A stretch of 64,000 nt of DNA from Folioceros fuciformis. Lineage: Eukaryota > Anthocerotophyta > Anthocerotopsida > Anthocerotales. This document shows, one piece after another, positions 42,737-52,068 of this stretch (positions are counted from its first letter, which is position 1; each line of letters begins with the position of its first letter). Below the pieces are notes generated by a model. That model ran no database searches, had not been told where the DNA came from, and worked only from the letters and a program-made list of their open reading frames with translations. The stretch covers positions 64,107 to 128,106 of the forward strand of contig JBNGIO010006163.1 in the NCBI GenBank assembly GCA_049999805.1. The letters are read 5' to 3'. The position numbers and the translations under genes were made by a program.

Positions 42737-43989
42737 ATGGATTTGCGACTAGAGATCCAGAAGCAAACTGAATTTACAGTCGATTTTTATAAGCAGATAG
42801 CGCGTCAGCATCGTGGCTCGAATGTTGCTGTTTCTGTCATCAGTGTGTCCATCACGCTGGCTTTGGCAGCAGCTGGAGCTCGTGGATCGACGCGTGATCA
42901 GTTCCATTCCAGCAGCTTGAGGCTGCCAAGCGGAGATTTTCTGCATGTGTTTGCAGACCAGCTGAAATCCCAGGTTCTTGCGGACGGCGGCAGCAATGGA
43001 GGACCTGTGCTAGCGCTTGCAAACGGTGTTTGGATGGAGAAGACGTTAAAATTGAAGCCTCGTTTTCTGCAGATCTCGAAGGAAAAGCATCACAGTGAGA
43101 CGCGGCCATCGGACTTCCGGCACAAGGTCTGTTGGTGGGTTACCTTAGTCGTCTCTGCTTCATGTATTGAGCCCGTTGAGGAGCATTGTGCATTGTGAAG
43201 CAGGGTGGCCGATGCTGATGAATGCAGGCAGAGGATGTGAGGAGGGAGGTGAATGCTTGGGCAGAGGAGCACACGCAAGGCAAGATCAAGGACCTGCTGC
43301 CGACAGGTTCTGTGGACAGGGACACCAGGCTGGTGTTGGCCAATGCCTTCTACTTCAAGGGCAGATGGATGCAGCCATTTCTTGCTTCGGAGACCAAGAA
43401 TGACAACTTCTATCTGCTGGATGGAACAACCGTGAATGTGCCCATGATGACCAGCAAGAAGGATCAGTATGTGGGCCATTTCCGTGAAGACGGGTTCAAG
43501 GTGCTTCGGCTTCCTTACGCCGAAGGGAGTGATAACAGGTCCTTCTCCATGTACGTCCTACTGCCTGATCAAAGGACTGGGCTGCCTGATTTGGAGAGGA
43601 AGCTGGATCCATCGTTTTTGGGACACAAGTTGGACTGGCTGCGCAAAGGTGCAGTTTCTGAGTTCAAGCTTCCACGATTCAACATCTCTTGCCAGCTCGA
43701 CGTCCCGACTTTGCTCAAGAGTCTGGGTCTGGAGCTGCCTTTCTCTCCGCAGGCAGACTTCGGTGACCTGGTGGAGGCCCCCGTGTACCTGTCAAATGTC
43801 TTACACAAGGCTTTCGTCGAAGTTAACGAGGAGGGCACAGAAGCAGCTGCTGCCACAGCTGTTACCGTTAGCCTGCTGTCGTACACTCCTCCTCAACGCT
43901 TTGTTGCAGATCATCCATTTCTGTTCGTCATCAAGGAAGATCAGAGTGGGTTGGTATTGTTTGTTGGCAAGGTGACAAGCCCAGAATGA
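42737..43989 (+). CDS. Serpin, plant serpin-Z type
   Basis: Serine or cysteine protease inhibitor acting by the suicide-substrate conformational trap, usually nucleocytosolic in plants. Exons 42737-43126 and 43228-43989, phase 0, 383 residues, close to the roughly 390 of Arabidopsis Serpin1. Family blocks: AAGARGSTRDQ, ADGGSNGGPVLALANGVWME, AEDVRREVNAWAEEHTQGKI, LVLANAFYFKGRW, MTSKKDQYVGHF, FSMYVLLPDQ, KLPRFNISC, KAFVEVNEEGTEAAAAT (hinge) and FVADHPFLFVIKED. The single intron position after DF.HK matches other plant serpins. Counting from the hinge, the reactive centre P3-P1' would be Ser-Leu-Leu-Ser, and the loop is about three residues shorter than in Serpin1. The usual SPxS after NV is SVIS here. 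Confidence 0.93.
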
Positions 43990-44269
43990 ATCATGACATA
44001 AGCAGCCCGCTCCACTCCTTGCAGGAACCTTTGGCAGGGCTCCATGAATTCAAGTAACTGGAACGTGTGTGCGAATGCTGTTCTGCAAGGGATCTTCACA
44101 GGCCTAACTGGGCTTCAGATATCGATCACTACTGCCAAGGATGTTGCAGTGATTGAGCATGAGGAAGTTCGTGGAAGTCGCTGTCGCCCATTGCCCATAA
44201 TCCCAAACTGTGGGAGGAGAGACGGCGGAAACAGTCTCGGAATCCCCAGGGAGCTCATGTGATGGAAGG
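43990..44269. other. Serpin 3' flank
   Basis: A 72-codon plus-strand frame here has no recognisable content. Nothing else was seen. Confidence 0.4.
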
Positions 44270-44830
44270 GCTCGTCAGGCTCTCGAGTGTACTACAGGCT
44301 TCTGAGTGTCACTTCAACGTACTGCAGGCTTTTATGTGGGCACGTTAAGGTTCTCGAGTGTAGGCTTTTGAGTGTCACCTCATCGCAGGAGGCTCATCGC
44401 AGGCTTTTATTTATGTGGGCAGCGTCAGGCTCACGAGTGTAGACTTCTGAGTGTGGGCATCGTAAAGCTCATACCTTATGTGCTTTATACCTTATGTGTT
44501 TAGATTCTGAACATCATTAGGTTCTAAAGTATTTATGTTGGCCTAGATCCTACAGAGCTATATACTTAGATTCTTAGCTAATAATGTTTATACTTAGATT
44601 CTTAGCTAAGAATGTAAACATTATTAGCCTCTCAAGTATTTATGTTGGCCTAGATTTTGCAGAGCTATGTGCTTAGATTCTGAACATCATTAGGCTCTCA
44701 AGTGTTTATGTTGTTCTAGACTCTGTAGAGATATGTGCTTGAGTGTTTATGTTTGCCTTCGGCAAAGCTATGTGTGGATTTGTCTAGGCTTTCCAGTCTC
44801 AAGCCTTTATGTTTTCCTAACTTCTTATAT
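44270..44830. repeat. Diverged interspersed short repeats
   Basis: Two related families. At 44280-44460 units built on CTCGAGTGTA..TACAGGCTTCTGAGTGTCAC and GGCTTTTATGTGGGCA recur several times. At 44480-44760 units built on TTAGATTCTGAACATCATTAGG, CTCAAGTATTTATGTTG and GCCTAGATTCTGCAGAGCTA recur about three times every 85-130 bp. It could be the subterminal region of the PIF/Harbinger element that follows. Confidence 0.7.
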
Positions 44831-44879
44831 TTCATGAGTCTTATTCTACAGGGGTCGATAAATGGCAGAATGTCTTATA

Positions 44880-45473
44880 AAGCTAATAGGAGCTTGTCCC
44901 GACTTCGACAAGGATCCTCAAGCATGTCGCGAGAAGTGGAAGGACATATACAATGATTACAAGACTGATTGTGTGCAAAAATATCTGGAGCTGCAACCCA
45001 AGATAAGTGTCAATTTTTTGATATAGTTGATATGTACATACATGATAAACCCCATGTGCAATGTGTGCAATGTGAGGCCCATGCTGATTCTTGTGGTGAG
45101 GGATAAGTGTCAATTTTTTGATATAGTTGATATGTACATGCATGATANNNNNNNNNNGGATAAGTGTCAATTTTTTGATATAGTTGATATGTACATGCAT
45201 GATAGGCCCCATGTGCAATGTGAGGCCCATGCTGATTCTTGTGGTGAGGGTTTTGTGGGTTATAGATCCAGTAACGAGGATAGTGCTTGTGTTACGGTAC
45301 TAGACCATGATGTTGAAGCATCAAGTGCTGCAAGAAAACGCGCACATGGAGGCGGGAAGGCAAATGAGTTCATTGAAGATATGAACAATGAGGGGGCCAA
45401 AATTCTACTGAAAGTGAAGGATATAGAGGATAAAAAATTGTCTTTCATGGAAAGCATGGCACAGACCATGTAG
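44880..45473 (+). pseudogene. Harbinger ORF1, Myb/SANT-like DNA-binding protein relic
   Basis: The frame from 44880 reads CPDFDKDPQACREKWKDIYN, then DYK, the typical trihelix/Myb-like domain of the Harbinger accessory protein. Further on, FFDIVDMYMHDRPHVQCEAH and a C-terminal helix (EFIEDMNNEGAKILLKVKDI) are also typical. A roughly 100-bp segment holding the DIVDMYMHD block is repeated three times (from 45002, 45102 and 45159), around the N gap, and breaks the frame. In this family the protein helps bring transposase into the nucleus and to the ends. Confidence 0.8.
45148..45157. other. Assembly gap (10 N)
   Basis: Placeholder gap between the second and third tandem copies of the ORF1 segment; repeat number uncertain. 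Confidence 0.97.
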
Positions 45474-45819
45474 ACCATGTCATCTATTGCAATTGTTTTG
45501 CAAAGTCACTTGGCATGATTAAAAGACAATGGAAATTGACTTTTAAGAGTCTAAGGACTCTAGTGAATCGGAATTATGTGGGAATGCATCTCTTGTCTTT
45601 CGTTTATAATGTGCCTCATATAGAGCAAAACTAAGAGCCAAAACTCTAGCATGTCCTTCCTTATAGCCTTACATTCCTAGCTCTATTCTATCCTCTAACT
45701 CATCATTGCCATGCACAATACTCGAAGTTTGTCTAGCATGTCCACTCCTACTTGAACTTGGTAGGCCAACTTCAAGTAAGATTGACAAGCAGCTCTGCTG
45801 GCCTCTCATATTACATTTT

Positions 45820-47130
45820 GGCCTCTCATATTACATTTTGTTTGGAAAGACTTTGCCCCAAGTCCTCCATGCCAACATCATCATTCAAAGCATCTTCGGC
45901 TTGCAAGACCCACTCTTCTCGTAACCTGAGCTTATGTACCAAACATATGTTATGTAGCACAAGACAGATAGACACCACGGAAGGCATGTTCTTCAAAGCC
46001 ACGTCACACCTTTTTAGTAGAATCTGGAACTTGCACTTTAACATTCCAAAGGCCCTTTCGACACACATCTTGCTACTATATTGTATAAAATTCCAATGAG
46101 CTTGCTCCATAGAAACCCATCTTTGCTCCCGCGGAAGGGAGTGAACATGTATAGCCAAGGCCAGTACCCAGCATCTCCAAGTAAGGCGTATTCTCCTAGA
46201 GCACCTTGCTCACACATCTCTCCTATATTGATCGCTTGAAAAGATTCTGGTCATTACAACTCCCACACCAACCATAATCATAATTCCAATTGAAGCCATT
46301 AGCATTGACCTCTAGCTGAAGCACAAATAATAGCCTTTTCGGTTATAATAATCAGCAGCATTACGTTTTGGGCCAAGTATGGGTATATGAAAACTATCAA
46401 TAGCACCAAGTACATACGGAACGCCACGAACATCTTGAAACTCTTGTGCGTACCTTTGCATGGTTGCCTCATTAGGAAACTTATTGTAGTCATTATGCAA
46501 CTCCTTTCACACAGCTTTGCAAAAGTCCAACTACATACGGAATGCCACGAACATCTCGAAACTCTTGTGCGTACCTTTGCATAGTTGCCTCATTAGGAAA
46601 CTTAATGTAGTCATTATGCAACTCCTTTCACACAACTTTGCAAAAGTCCAACACAGCCTTGTGCACAATGGTGACACCAACTGAAAAACACGTCAGCAAT
46701 GACTATCGAACGATCGCCACCAGCCAACCTGTATAATGCCATGGCCACCCTCTTGTCCATTGGTATGGCTTGGCGGAACTTCGTGTCTTGTTTCATGTAA
46801 GGGGCAACAGATTTGTCCAAGTACTCAAATGTCTAATGTCTGCCAATTTACTCGCATACGAGAGATGAACATGTCCTCCGTATATGAGCCCAACAATGTG
46901 TTCCCAAAGAAGTTGTTGGGTCTTGGGAATGCCCAAGTTCGAGGTGCCCTCCGCAACCCAACCCAAATTGCCGCCCATCTATAAGTAACAATTGCAAGCC
47001 AAACACACAATGCTGGTAATATGCATGAAGTAGAAGTAAAGATAGAATTGTGGAAGCTTCTAAAAAAACAATACCTTGCATAGCCATGACAAGAGAGAGG
47101 ATCACATAAAATGTGAAGTCATCCATCACA
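45820..47130 (-). pseudogene. PIF/Harbinger transposase (DDE_4) relic
   Basis: Minus-strand pieces in order: DTKFRQAIPMDKRVAMALYR (helix-turn-helix entry region), then HNDYNKFPNEATMQRYAQEF, GVPYVLGAIDSFHIPI (first catalytic Asp in GAIDxxHI), NAADYYNRKGYY, and at the 3' end CVERAFGMLKCKFQILLKR (third catalytic Glu in the ERxFG block) with a LHNICLVHK tail. Frameshifts and a 121-bp tandem duplication (46411-46652) separate the blocks. Inactive. Confidence 0.85.
46411..46652. repeat. 121-bp tandem duplication inside the transposase
   Basis: TACATACGGAACGCCACGAA at 46411 recurs as TACATACGGAATGCCACGAA at 46532, and both copies run on to AAAAGTCCAAC with few differences. 121 is not a multiple of 3, so the duplication shifts the reading frame. 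Confidence 0.9.
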
Positions 47131-47200
47131 AATACCCTAAAGAAACCCTAAAAAGTACCAAGCCTCAAGAACAAAAACCCCAACTTGCAAATGCCTGATG

Positions 47201-47342
47201 TGGAAACTCATTATATAGGAGGTGGCTCGCTGTCCCGAGTAAATACTTGTAGTTATTTTCTTAAAATAATTATATAGTAAAAAAAATGGGCCAGACTAAA
47301 TAGATTTGGTGGGCCATGTTGAGTGAACCAGTGGAAACGGTG
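47201..47342. other. AT-rich flank of the transposon relic
   Basis: No gene; GGGCCA and TGGGCC occur near 47289 and 47310, a short inverted pair of doubtful meaning. Confidence 0.3.
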
Positions 47343-47432
47343 GGTGGTACAAACATGTTTACGTGGACCGCTTATACCCGCGTGGACGACGAGCACGCGG
47401 TACAAACCGGTCTGACACCCGTTTGTACCACC
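47343..47432. repeat. Nested inverted repeats (90-bp hairpin-forming segment)
   Basis: GGTGGTACAAAC at 47343-47354 is perfectly inverted as GTTTGTACCACC at 47421-47432. Inside, CCGCGTG at 47378-47384 is inverted as CACGCGG at 47394-47400 around a 9-base loop. It could be a very small MITE, the joined ends of an excised element, or a structured RNA. Confidence 0.8.
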
Positions 47433-47623
47433 GGTAGATGGAAACGCAGCCTAATGAGGAGGAAGTTTTAATGAGTTTTCTCTTTTTTTGGGTTGACCTT
47501 AGTGCCCTGGAAACGTGAGCCAGCTGGTTTCTTGTTGACCAAGGCAAGCGAGGTCATGCCATCCAAGCTCAAGTCCTCAAAATCCATCTTTCTTTAGGGA
47601 TGCCCCGGACAAATTTGGTTTCA

Positions 47624-47900
47624 CCTAGAGCTTGTGGGCAAAGCCCTGTGGCTATTACCACCTTGTTACACAGCACCACGAAGGAAGAGTCTCGCTAGAG
47701 CTCCATAGAGCTTGTGAGCAAAGACATGTGGCTACTACCTCCTTGCTACACAGCACCAAGAAGGGAGCATCTCCCTAGAGCTCCATAGAGCTTGTGAGCA
47801 GAGACATGTAGCTAGTAACTCCTTGCTAGACAGCACCAAGAAGAATCTCAGTAGAGCTTGCGGACGAAGCCCTGGAGCTAGGGCCTCCTTGCTACACTTG
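47624..47900. repeat. About 80-bp direct repeats, 4 copies
   Basis: Units start with TAGAGCTTGTGAGCAAAG near 47626, 47706, 47787 and 47853 and share CTCCTTGCTACACAGCACCA plus AGAAG. The fourth is shortened. No coding frame is conserved. Confidence 0.82.
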
Positions 47901-48633
47901 AAAATAGGACGACTCGTCTTGTTACACAGAAGGCTCATTAAGGTTAGCATAAAGTAGATCTCGGAACCTGCATCCATTTTATGCCATGCTACTCAGACGT
48001 GGACCCGGCTTCCTACATGTGTAGGGCCAGCCAGCCAGCCATTACACCTCCTTCAAAGACTACTTTCAAGTCCTGTAACATTGATTCTGTGGACACTACA
48101 CACAGTACCTTTAACAAGACACTAACTGGCAGGGTTACAATACTGTATGTACTTCGGATTCTCTTGGGTTCGCACCTCTAATCTCAAACTTCGAGCACCA
48201 TACACTTCGTGGTTCGTGTGCGATATTTTTGTTTATGTTTGACCGTCCCGTACTGCGAGTCGAGTCATGAGCGTGTCGATCTATGTACTGAACTCGTCCA
48301 CTTGGGGAAGGATCCAGGATTCCAGCGATGAAAGGAACGCTTTGTCTGTACGTGAATGTATATTGTACGGTGGCAGAGACCCGGTCGCCTGTGCCGTGAG
48401 TGGGTACAGTCCTATCGAGGGCGCAGGGCACGGAAGGGCCGGGGAACAAATCCAATCCGATCAAGCAAAAGGATGAAGCTTCATCTTCAACCTTCTCCTC
48501 CCGGCTCGCTATGTATGCCCTCCTTCAGCTGACTCGTCTTCCACTCCCACTTCGCTCCACCTCCAGGGTTCCCGCAGCCGCATTCCCAGCACGCTCTGAG
48601 CTCCAGGAGCAGCTGAAGCAGCAAATGTAGGAG
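47901..48633. promoter_or_regulatory. Upstream region of the ZZ-finger gene
   Basis: No gene seen. A short upstream frame ending in TAG at 48630 lies immediately before the ATG at 48634 and could act as an upstream ORF or be chance. Confidence 0.4.
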
Positions 48634-51600
48634 ATGCCATCCGTGTGGCCAGCCGAGTGCGCTGCGGCCACGCCGCCATGCCCGACCTGCCAGACCCGGG
48701 ATGACCTCATCTCGGAGTACTGCCGTTTCCTGGACGAGTACAACAAGCTGGACCAGGAGCAGCGAGGATTCCAGAAGGCCAAAACTCTAGGCGGGCTGGC
48801 TGATGTGGCGCACGCTGCGGCCTCCACCGTGAGCTCCTATTTCGGCGGCTTTCGTTTGCCGGACATCAGCTGGAGAGGCGTCATAGCCAAGGTTAAGTCG
48901 CCCGATGAAGAGGTTCGGTTGCAGAAGCTGGCGCGCCTGGAGGTCATATACCAGCGGATGCAACAGCTCGACCTTCAGATTCCTACCTTGTATTGTCCCG
49001 TCGGAAACGGATCCACCGTGCCTGTCGCCTACTACCTGGCGAGTGGATCGTGGCACGAGGGAAACACCACATCTTTCCAGCTGGTGCGGCAGTCTTCTTC
49101 CGGTGGATACGTCTCCGATTCCGGGAACATGCAGCTTGCACCAGCCAAAGACGGTGGACCGCAGTATGCCCCTGGCACGTGGAATGCGCCGCAAGTTCCC
49201 GCGTCTGCTGCTCGACCGATCCACCTTGCAAACGTACTCTGCTGTGATGCTCCGGGTGCAGATGTAGGGTTCGTTCATTGGAACTCCACAGGGTCGCGGG
49301 AGTTTCCGGAAGGGCACCAGATCTCTGTTGTAGGTATCCCGTACGGTGGGGGCATGGGAGATCGAGTTCCTCTGCCAAGGATGCGTTCTTCGGACTCGTT
49401 TTGTGGCGCCATGTACCAACCTGGAGCATCTGCCTACGGCTCTACATCTCCTGCGGAATACTTCCCCAGCCCAGTGTCTGGAGGTGTGTCAGGAGGAGGA
49501 GAAAGCGTTTATGGTCATACCTCACGGATGCGAAGCACGGGGCCTCCTGCACATTTTCCTACTGCTCATTTGTATCATGTGATGGGAGAGGGTGTCGAGC
49601 TAGCGAGGCGGGGTTCTTCAGAATCCTCCCTTACGCGTGGTACAACGTGCCATGATGAGCTCTCTGCCTATGGCGCTGCTGTTTCTCGAGAAGCTTACGA
49701 TGCAGGCCGTGGAGGTTTATCAGGAGGAGGAAGTTTTCATAGTGGTAACTCTCGAACGGTGACCACGGTATCAGCTATACACAATCCTGCTCCGGAGGTC
49801 TACCATGCGGTGGTGGAAGGGTGTTTCAATCGGAGTGGTGTGGTCCATGCAGGAAGGCCTTCTTCTTGCGGGCAGGTCAATCATGCAGCTGCTGAGCAAA
49901 ATGAAGACTCTGACGAGGATTCGGGTGGAGACGAGTCAGTTGACGACGAGGCAGGTAACATCTCACGGCCTCAGAAGATGGAAGGCAGTGCACACCCTGT
50001 GCAAGCTCAACCTCCTCATATGGAGGAAGCAACCTTGTCAGATGACGAGTCTTCAGAGGATGACGAAGAAGACGAAGACGAAGAAGACGAAGACGAAGAT
50101 GACGAGGAAGACGAAGACGCAGACGAAGACGAAGAGGGAAAGGGGAGCTCACAACCAGAGGCTCGATGGGTATCACACAAGCTGATTGGAAGGTCACCAG
50201 AGTCCCCTACGGACCGGTTAGGGTCTCCTGGAGGCCATGCACAACCCGGCGCTCAGTCGTATAATGCACAGCCGGGTGGCCGACTGTACTATGCACAGCC
50301 GGGTGCTCAACTGCACAATGCACAGCTGAGTGCTTCACTGCACAATGCACAGCCGGGTGCTCAACTGCAAAATGCACAGCCGGGTGGTCAAATGCACAAT
50401 GCACAGCCGGATGCTCAAGTACACAATGCACAGCCGGGTGTTCAATTGCACAATGCACAGCCGGTTGCTCAAGTACACAATGCACAGCCGGGTGCCCATC
50501 CTCAACCATGGCCCACAGGACGACCGCAGTCTGGAGGACATCCGCAACCGCAGCCTAGGGAACAACCTCAACCGCATCTTGAAGGACAACCGCGACCACT
50601 TCCTGGAGGACAACCGCGACCACTTTCTGGGGGACCAGCGCAACCGCATCTTGCAGAACAACCGCGACCACGTTCTGGAGGACAACCGGGACCACAGCCT
50701 GGAGGACAACCGGGACCACAGCCTGGAGGACAACCGCGACCAATTTCTGGAGGACAGCCGGGACCACAGCCGGGAGGACAACGGCGACCAATTTCTGGAG
50801 GACAACCGGGACCACAGCCTGGAGGACAACCGGTACCAATTTCTGGAGGACAACCGGTACCAATTTCTGGAGGACAACCGGGACCACAGTCTGGAGGACA
50901 TCCGCGACCACAGCCTGGAGGACAACTGGGATCCCAGCTTGGAGGACAACCGGGACCACAGCCTGGAGGACAACCGGGACCACAGCCTGGCGGACAACCG
51001 CGACTAATTACTGGCGAACAACCGCGACTAATTACTGGCGAACAACCGCGACCAATCGCTGGTGGACAACCGCGACCACAGCCTGGAGGACAACCGCGAC
51101 CGGTTTCTGGCGGACAACCGCGACCACAGCCGGGAGGACAACCGGGACCACAGCCTGGAGGACAACCGCGACCACAGCCTGGAGGAGGACAACCGGGACC
51201 ACAGCCTGGAGGACAACCGCGACCACAGCCTGGAGGAGGACAACCGNNNNNNNNNNNNNNNNNNNNNNNNNNNNNNNNNNNNNNNNNNNNNNNNNNNNNN
51301 NNNNNNNNNNNNNNNNNNNNNNNNNNNNNNNNNNNNNNNNNNNNNNAACCGCGACCACAGCCAGGAGGAGGACAACCGCAACCACAGCCTGGAGGAGAAC
51401 CACCCCCTGTAGGATGGCGTCATGAAGGTCATCTGCTGCCTAGTTCCGCCGGGGGTCCCTTATCGGTACAGTTTCACGAGACCATGAACCTCCGTGAGGC
51501 GCCATCCAGTGCCCAGCAGCGGCCAGCGGTGGGTCTGGGAGCTGCGGCAAGATCTGTAGATGGAAACCATGCCTGCAATGTCTGCACTAAAAAATTCCAG

Positions 51601-51735
51601 CCACGGGAGTCTGTATACAAATGCAAAACTTGCAGGAATGTGAGTTTGTGTGCCTCGTGTCACTGCAGGCGTAACTTCGTCCATCCTGATCACCAGTTCG
51701 TGCCTTCCACTTTCAATTTGCAAGCTTCTCGGTGA
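48634..51735 (+). CDS. Large repeat-containing protein with C-terminal ZZ-type zinc finger
   Basis: A 1033-codon frame (including 34 unknown residues in a gap). N-terminal 120 residues: a CPTC pair, then helical segments (DLISEYCRFLDEYNKLDQEQ, LARLEVIYQRMQQLDLQ). Residues about 130-470 are low-complexity Ser/Gly with no known domain. Then an Asp/Glu run (50053-50140), about eight copies of a 10-residue unit of HNAQPGAQLH type, and some 35 copies of an 8-residue unit GGQPGPQP/GGQPRPQP. Residues about 980-1025 form a ZZ finger: CNVC, 12 residues, CKTC, 5 residues, CASC, then HPDH. ZZ fingers bind peptides or N-degrons and occur in ubiquitin and autophagy adaptors (p62/NBR1) and others; nothing else here supports those roles. 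Whether introns exist is unclear, since the frame needs none. Confidence 0.75.
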   Translation: MPSVWPAECAAATPPCPTCQTRDDLISEYCRFLDEYNKLDQEQRGFQKAKTLGGLADVAHAAASTVSSYFGGFRLPDISWRGVIAKVKSPDEEVRLQKLARLEVIYQRMQQLDLQIPTLYCPVGNGSTVPVAYYLASGSWHEGNTTSFQLVRQSSSGGYVSDSGNMQLAPAKDGGPQYAPGTWNAPQVPASAARPIHLANVLCCDAPGADVGFVHWNSTGSREFPEGHQISVVGIPYGGGMGDRVPLPRMRSSDSFCGAMYQPGASAYGSTSPAEYFPSPVSGGVSGGGESVYGHTSRMRSTGPPAHFPTAHLYHVMGEGVELARRGSSESSLTRGTTCHDELSAYGAAVSREAYDAGRGGLSGGGSFHSGNSRTVTTVSAIHNPAPEVYHAVVEGCFNRSGVVHAGRPSSCGQVNHAAAEQNEDSDEDSGGDESVDDEAGNISRPQKMEGSAHPVQAQPPHMEEATLSDDESSEDDEEDEDEEDEDEDDEEDEDADEDEEGKGSSQPEARWVSHKLIGRSPESPTDRLGSPGGHAQPGAQSYNAQPGGRLYYAQPGAQLHNAQLSASLHNAQPGAQLQNAQPGGQMHNAQPDAQVHNAQPGVQLHNAQPVAQVHNAQPGAHPQPWPTGRPQSGGHPQPQPREQPQPHLEGQPRPLPGGQPRPLSGGPAQPHLAEQPRPRSGGQPGPQPGGQPGPQPGGQPRPISGGQPGPQPGGQRRPISGGQPGPQPGGQPVPISGGQPVPISGGQPGPQSGGHPRPQPGGQLGSQLGGQPGPQPGGQPGPQPGGQPRLITGEQPRLITGEQPRPIAGGQPRPQPGGQPRPVSGGQPRPQPGGQPGPQPGGQPRPQPGGGQPGPQPGGQPRPQPGGGQPXXXXXXXXXXXXXXXXXXXXXXXXXXXXXXXXXXPRPQPGGGQPQPQPGGEPPPVGWRHEGHLLPSSAGGPLSVQFHETMNLREAPSSAQQRPAVGLGAAARSVDGNHACNVCTKKFQPRESVYKCKTCRNVSLCASCHCRRNFVHPDHQFVPSTFNLQASR
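50053..50145 (+). repeat. GAA/GAC trinucleotide array (acidic run)
   Basis: Imperfect GAAGAC/GATGAC array coding a run of about 30 Asp and Glu residues within the ZZ-finger gene. Confidence 0.9.
50255..50500 (+). repeat. 30-bp coding minisatellite, about 8 copies
   Basis: Unit CACAATGCACAGCCGGGTGC plus TCAACTG and variants, coding a 10-residue HNAQPGAQL-type repeat. Confidence 0.9.
50550..51408 (+). repeat. 24-bp coding minisatellite, about 35 copies with gap
   Basis: Unit GGAGGACAACCGGGACCACA plus GCCT, coding GGQPGPQP; some copies have 27 bp (an extra GGA) or variants coding PISGGQ or LITGEQ. It is open in at least three other frames, two of them on the opposite strand. Confidence 0.92.
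51247..51346. other. Assembly gap (100 N)
   Basis: Gap of exactly 100 N inside the 24-bp minisatellite. 100 is not a multiple of 24 or 3, yet the frame that matters resumes with the same repeat, so the true length must differ by a compatible amount or the frame match is fortuitous. Confidence 0.97.
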
Positions 51736-52068
51736 CCACAGAGGGAGCTCTGGCGAAATCTCACAGCTTGTCCGAGATGGTCTTAGATGTCCTTCGGCGC
51801 GCCTGTGAAAAGCGTGGCTAGTATTGGTTTCTGGAGGTCAGACTTTGTATGCAGATTCCTGCCATTGCCGCAGAATTTGAAGGCTGTGCAGAGCAGAGGA
51901 GCGACGTCCACATGTACGAAAGCTGAGGCATGTGATTTGCGTAACGCAAGATCATAACAGCACAGTACTGGGCGTGCGTACGCGCCGGAGCAGCCCAGTC
52001 GCAGCCTTTTGAGACTCCGATGTCGTGGTGACTGTCTCTTAAGATTCTTCTTTCGTCAGAGTAGCTGA
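51736..52068. other. Convergent 3' flanks
   Basis: Between the stop of the plus-strand ZZ-finger gene and the stop of the minus-strand dynein gene. No gene or repeat recognised. Confidence 0.5.

Larger units (their letters stand above)
44830..47200. mobile_element. Degenerate PIF/Harbinger DNA transposon
   Basis: Two converging relic ORFs define it: a Myb/SANT-like ORF on plus and a DDE_4-type transposase on minus. Both are damaged. Clear terminal inverted repeats and 3-bp target duplications (TTA/TAA) could not be fixed; boundaries are approximate. Confidence 0.82.

Noticed and set aside
50335-50997. 220-codon minus-strand frame of Leu-Ser-Ser-Arg-Leu-Trp-Ser-Arg repeats
   Set aside because: It is the complement of the coding 24-bp minisatellite and has no independent start context or domain.
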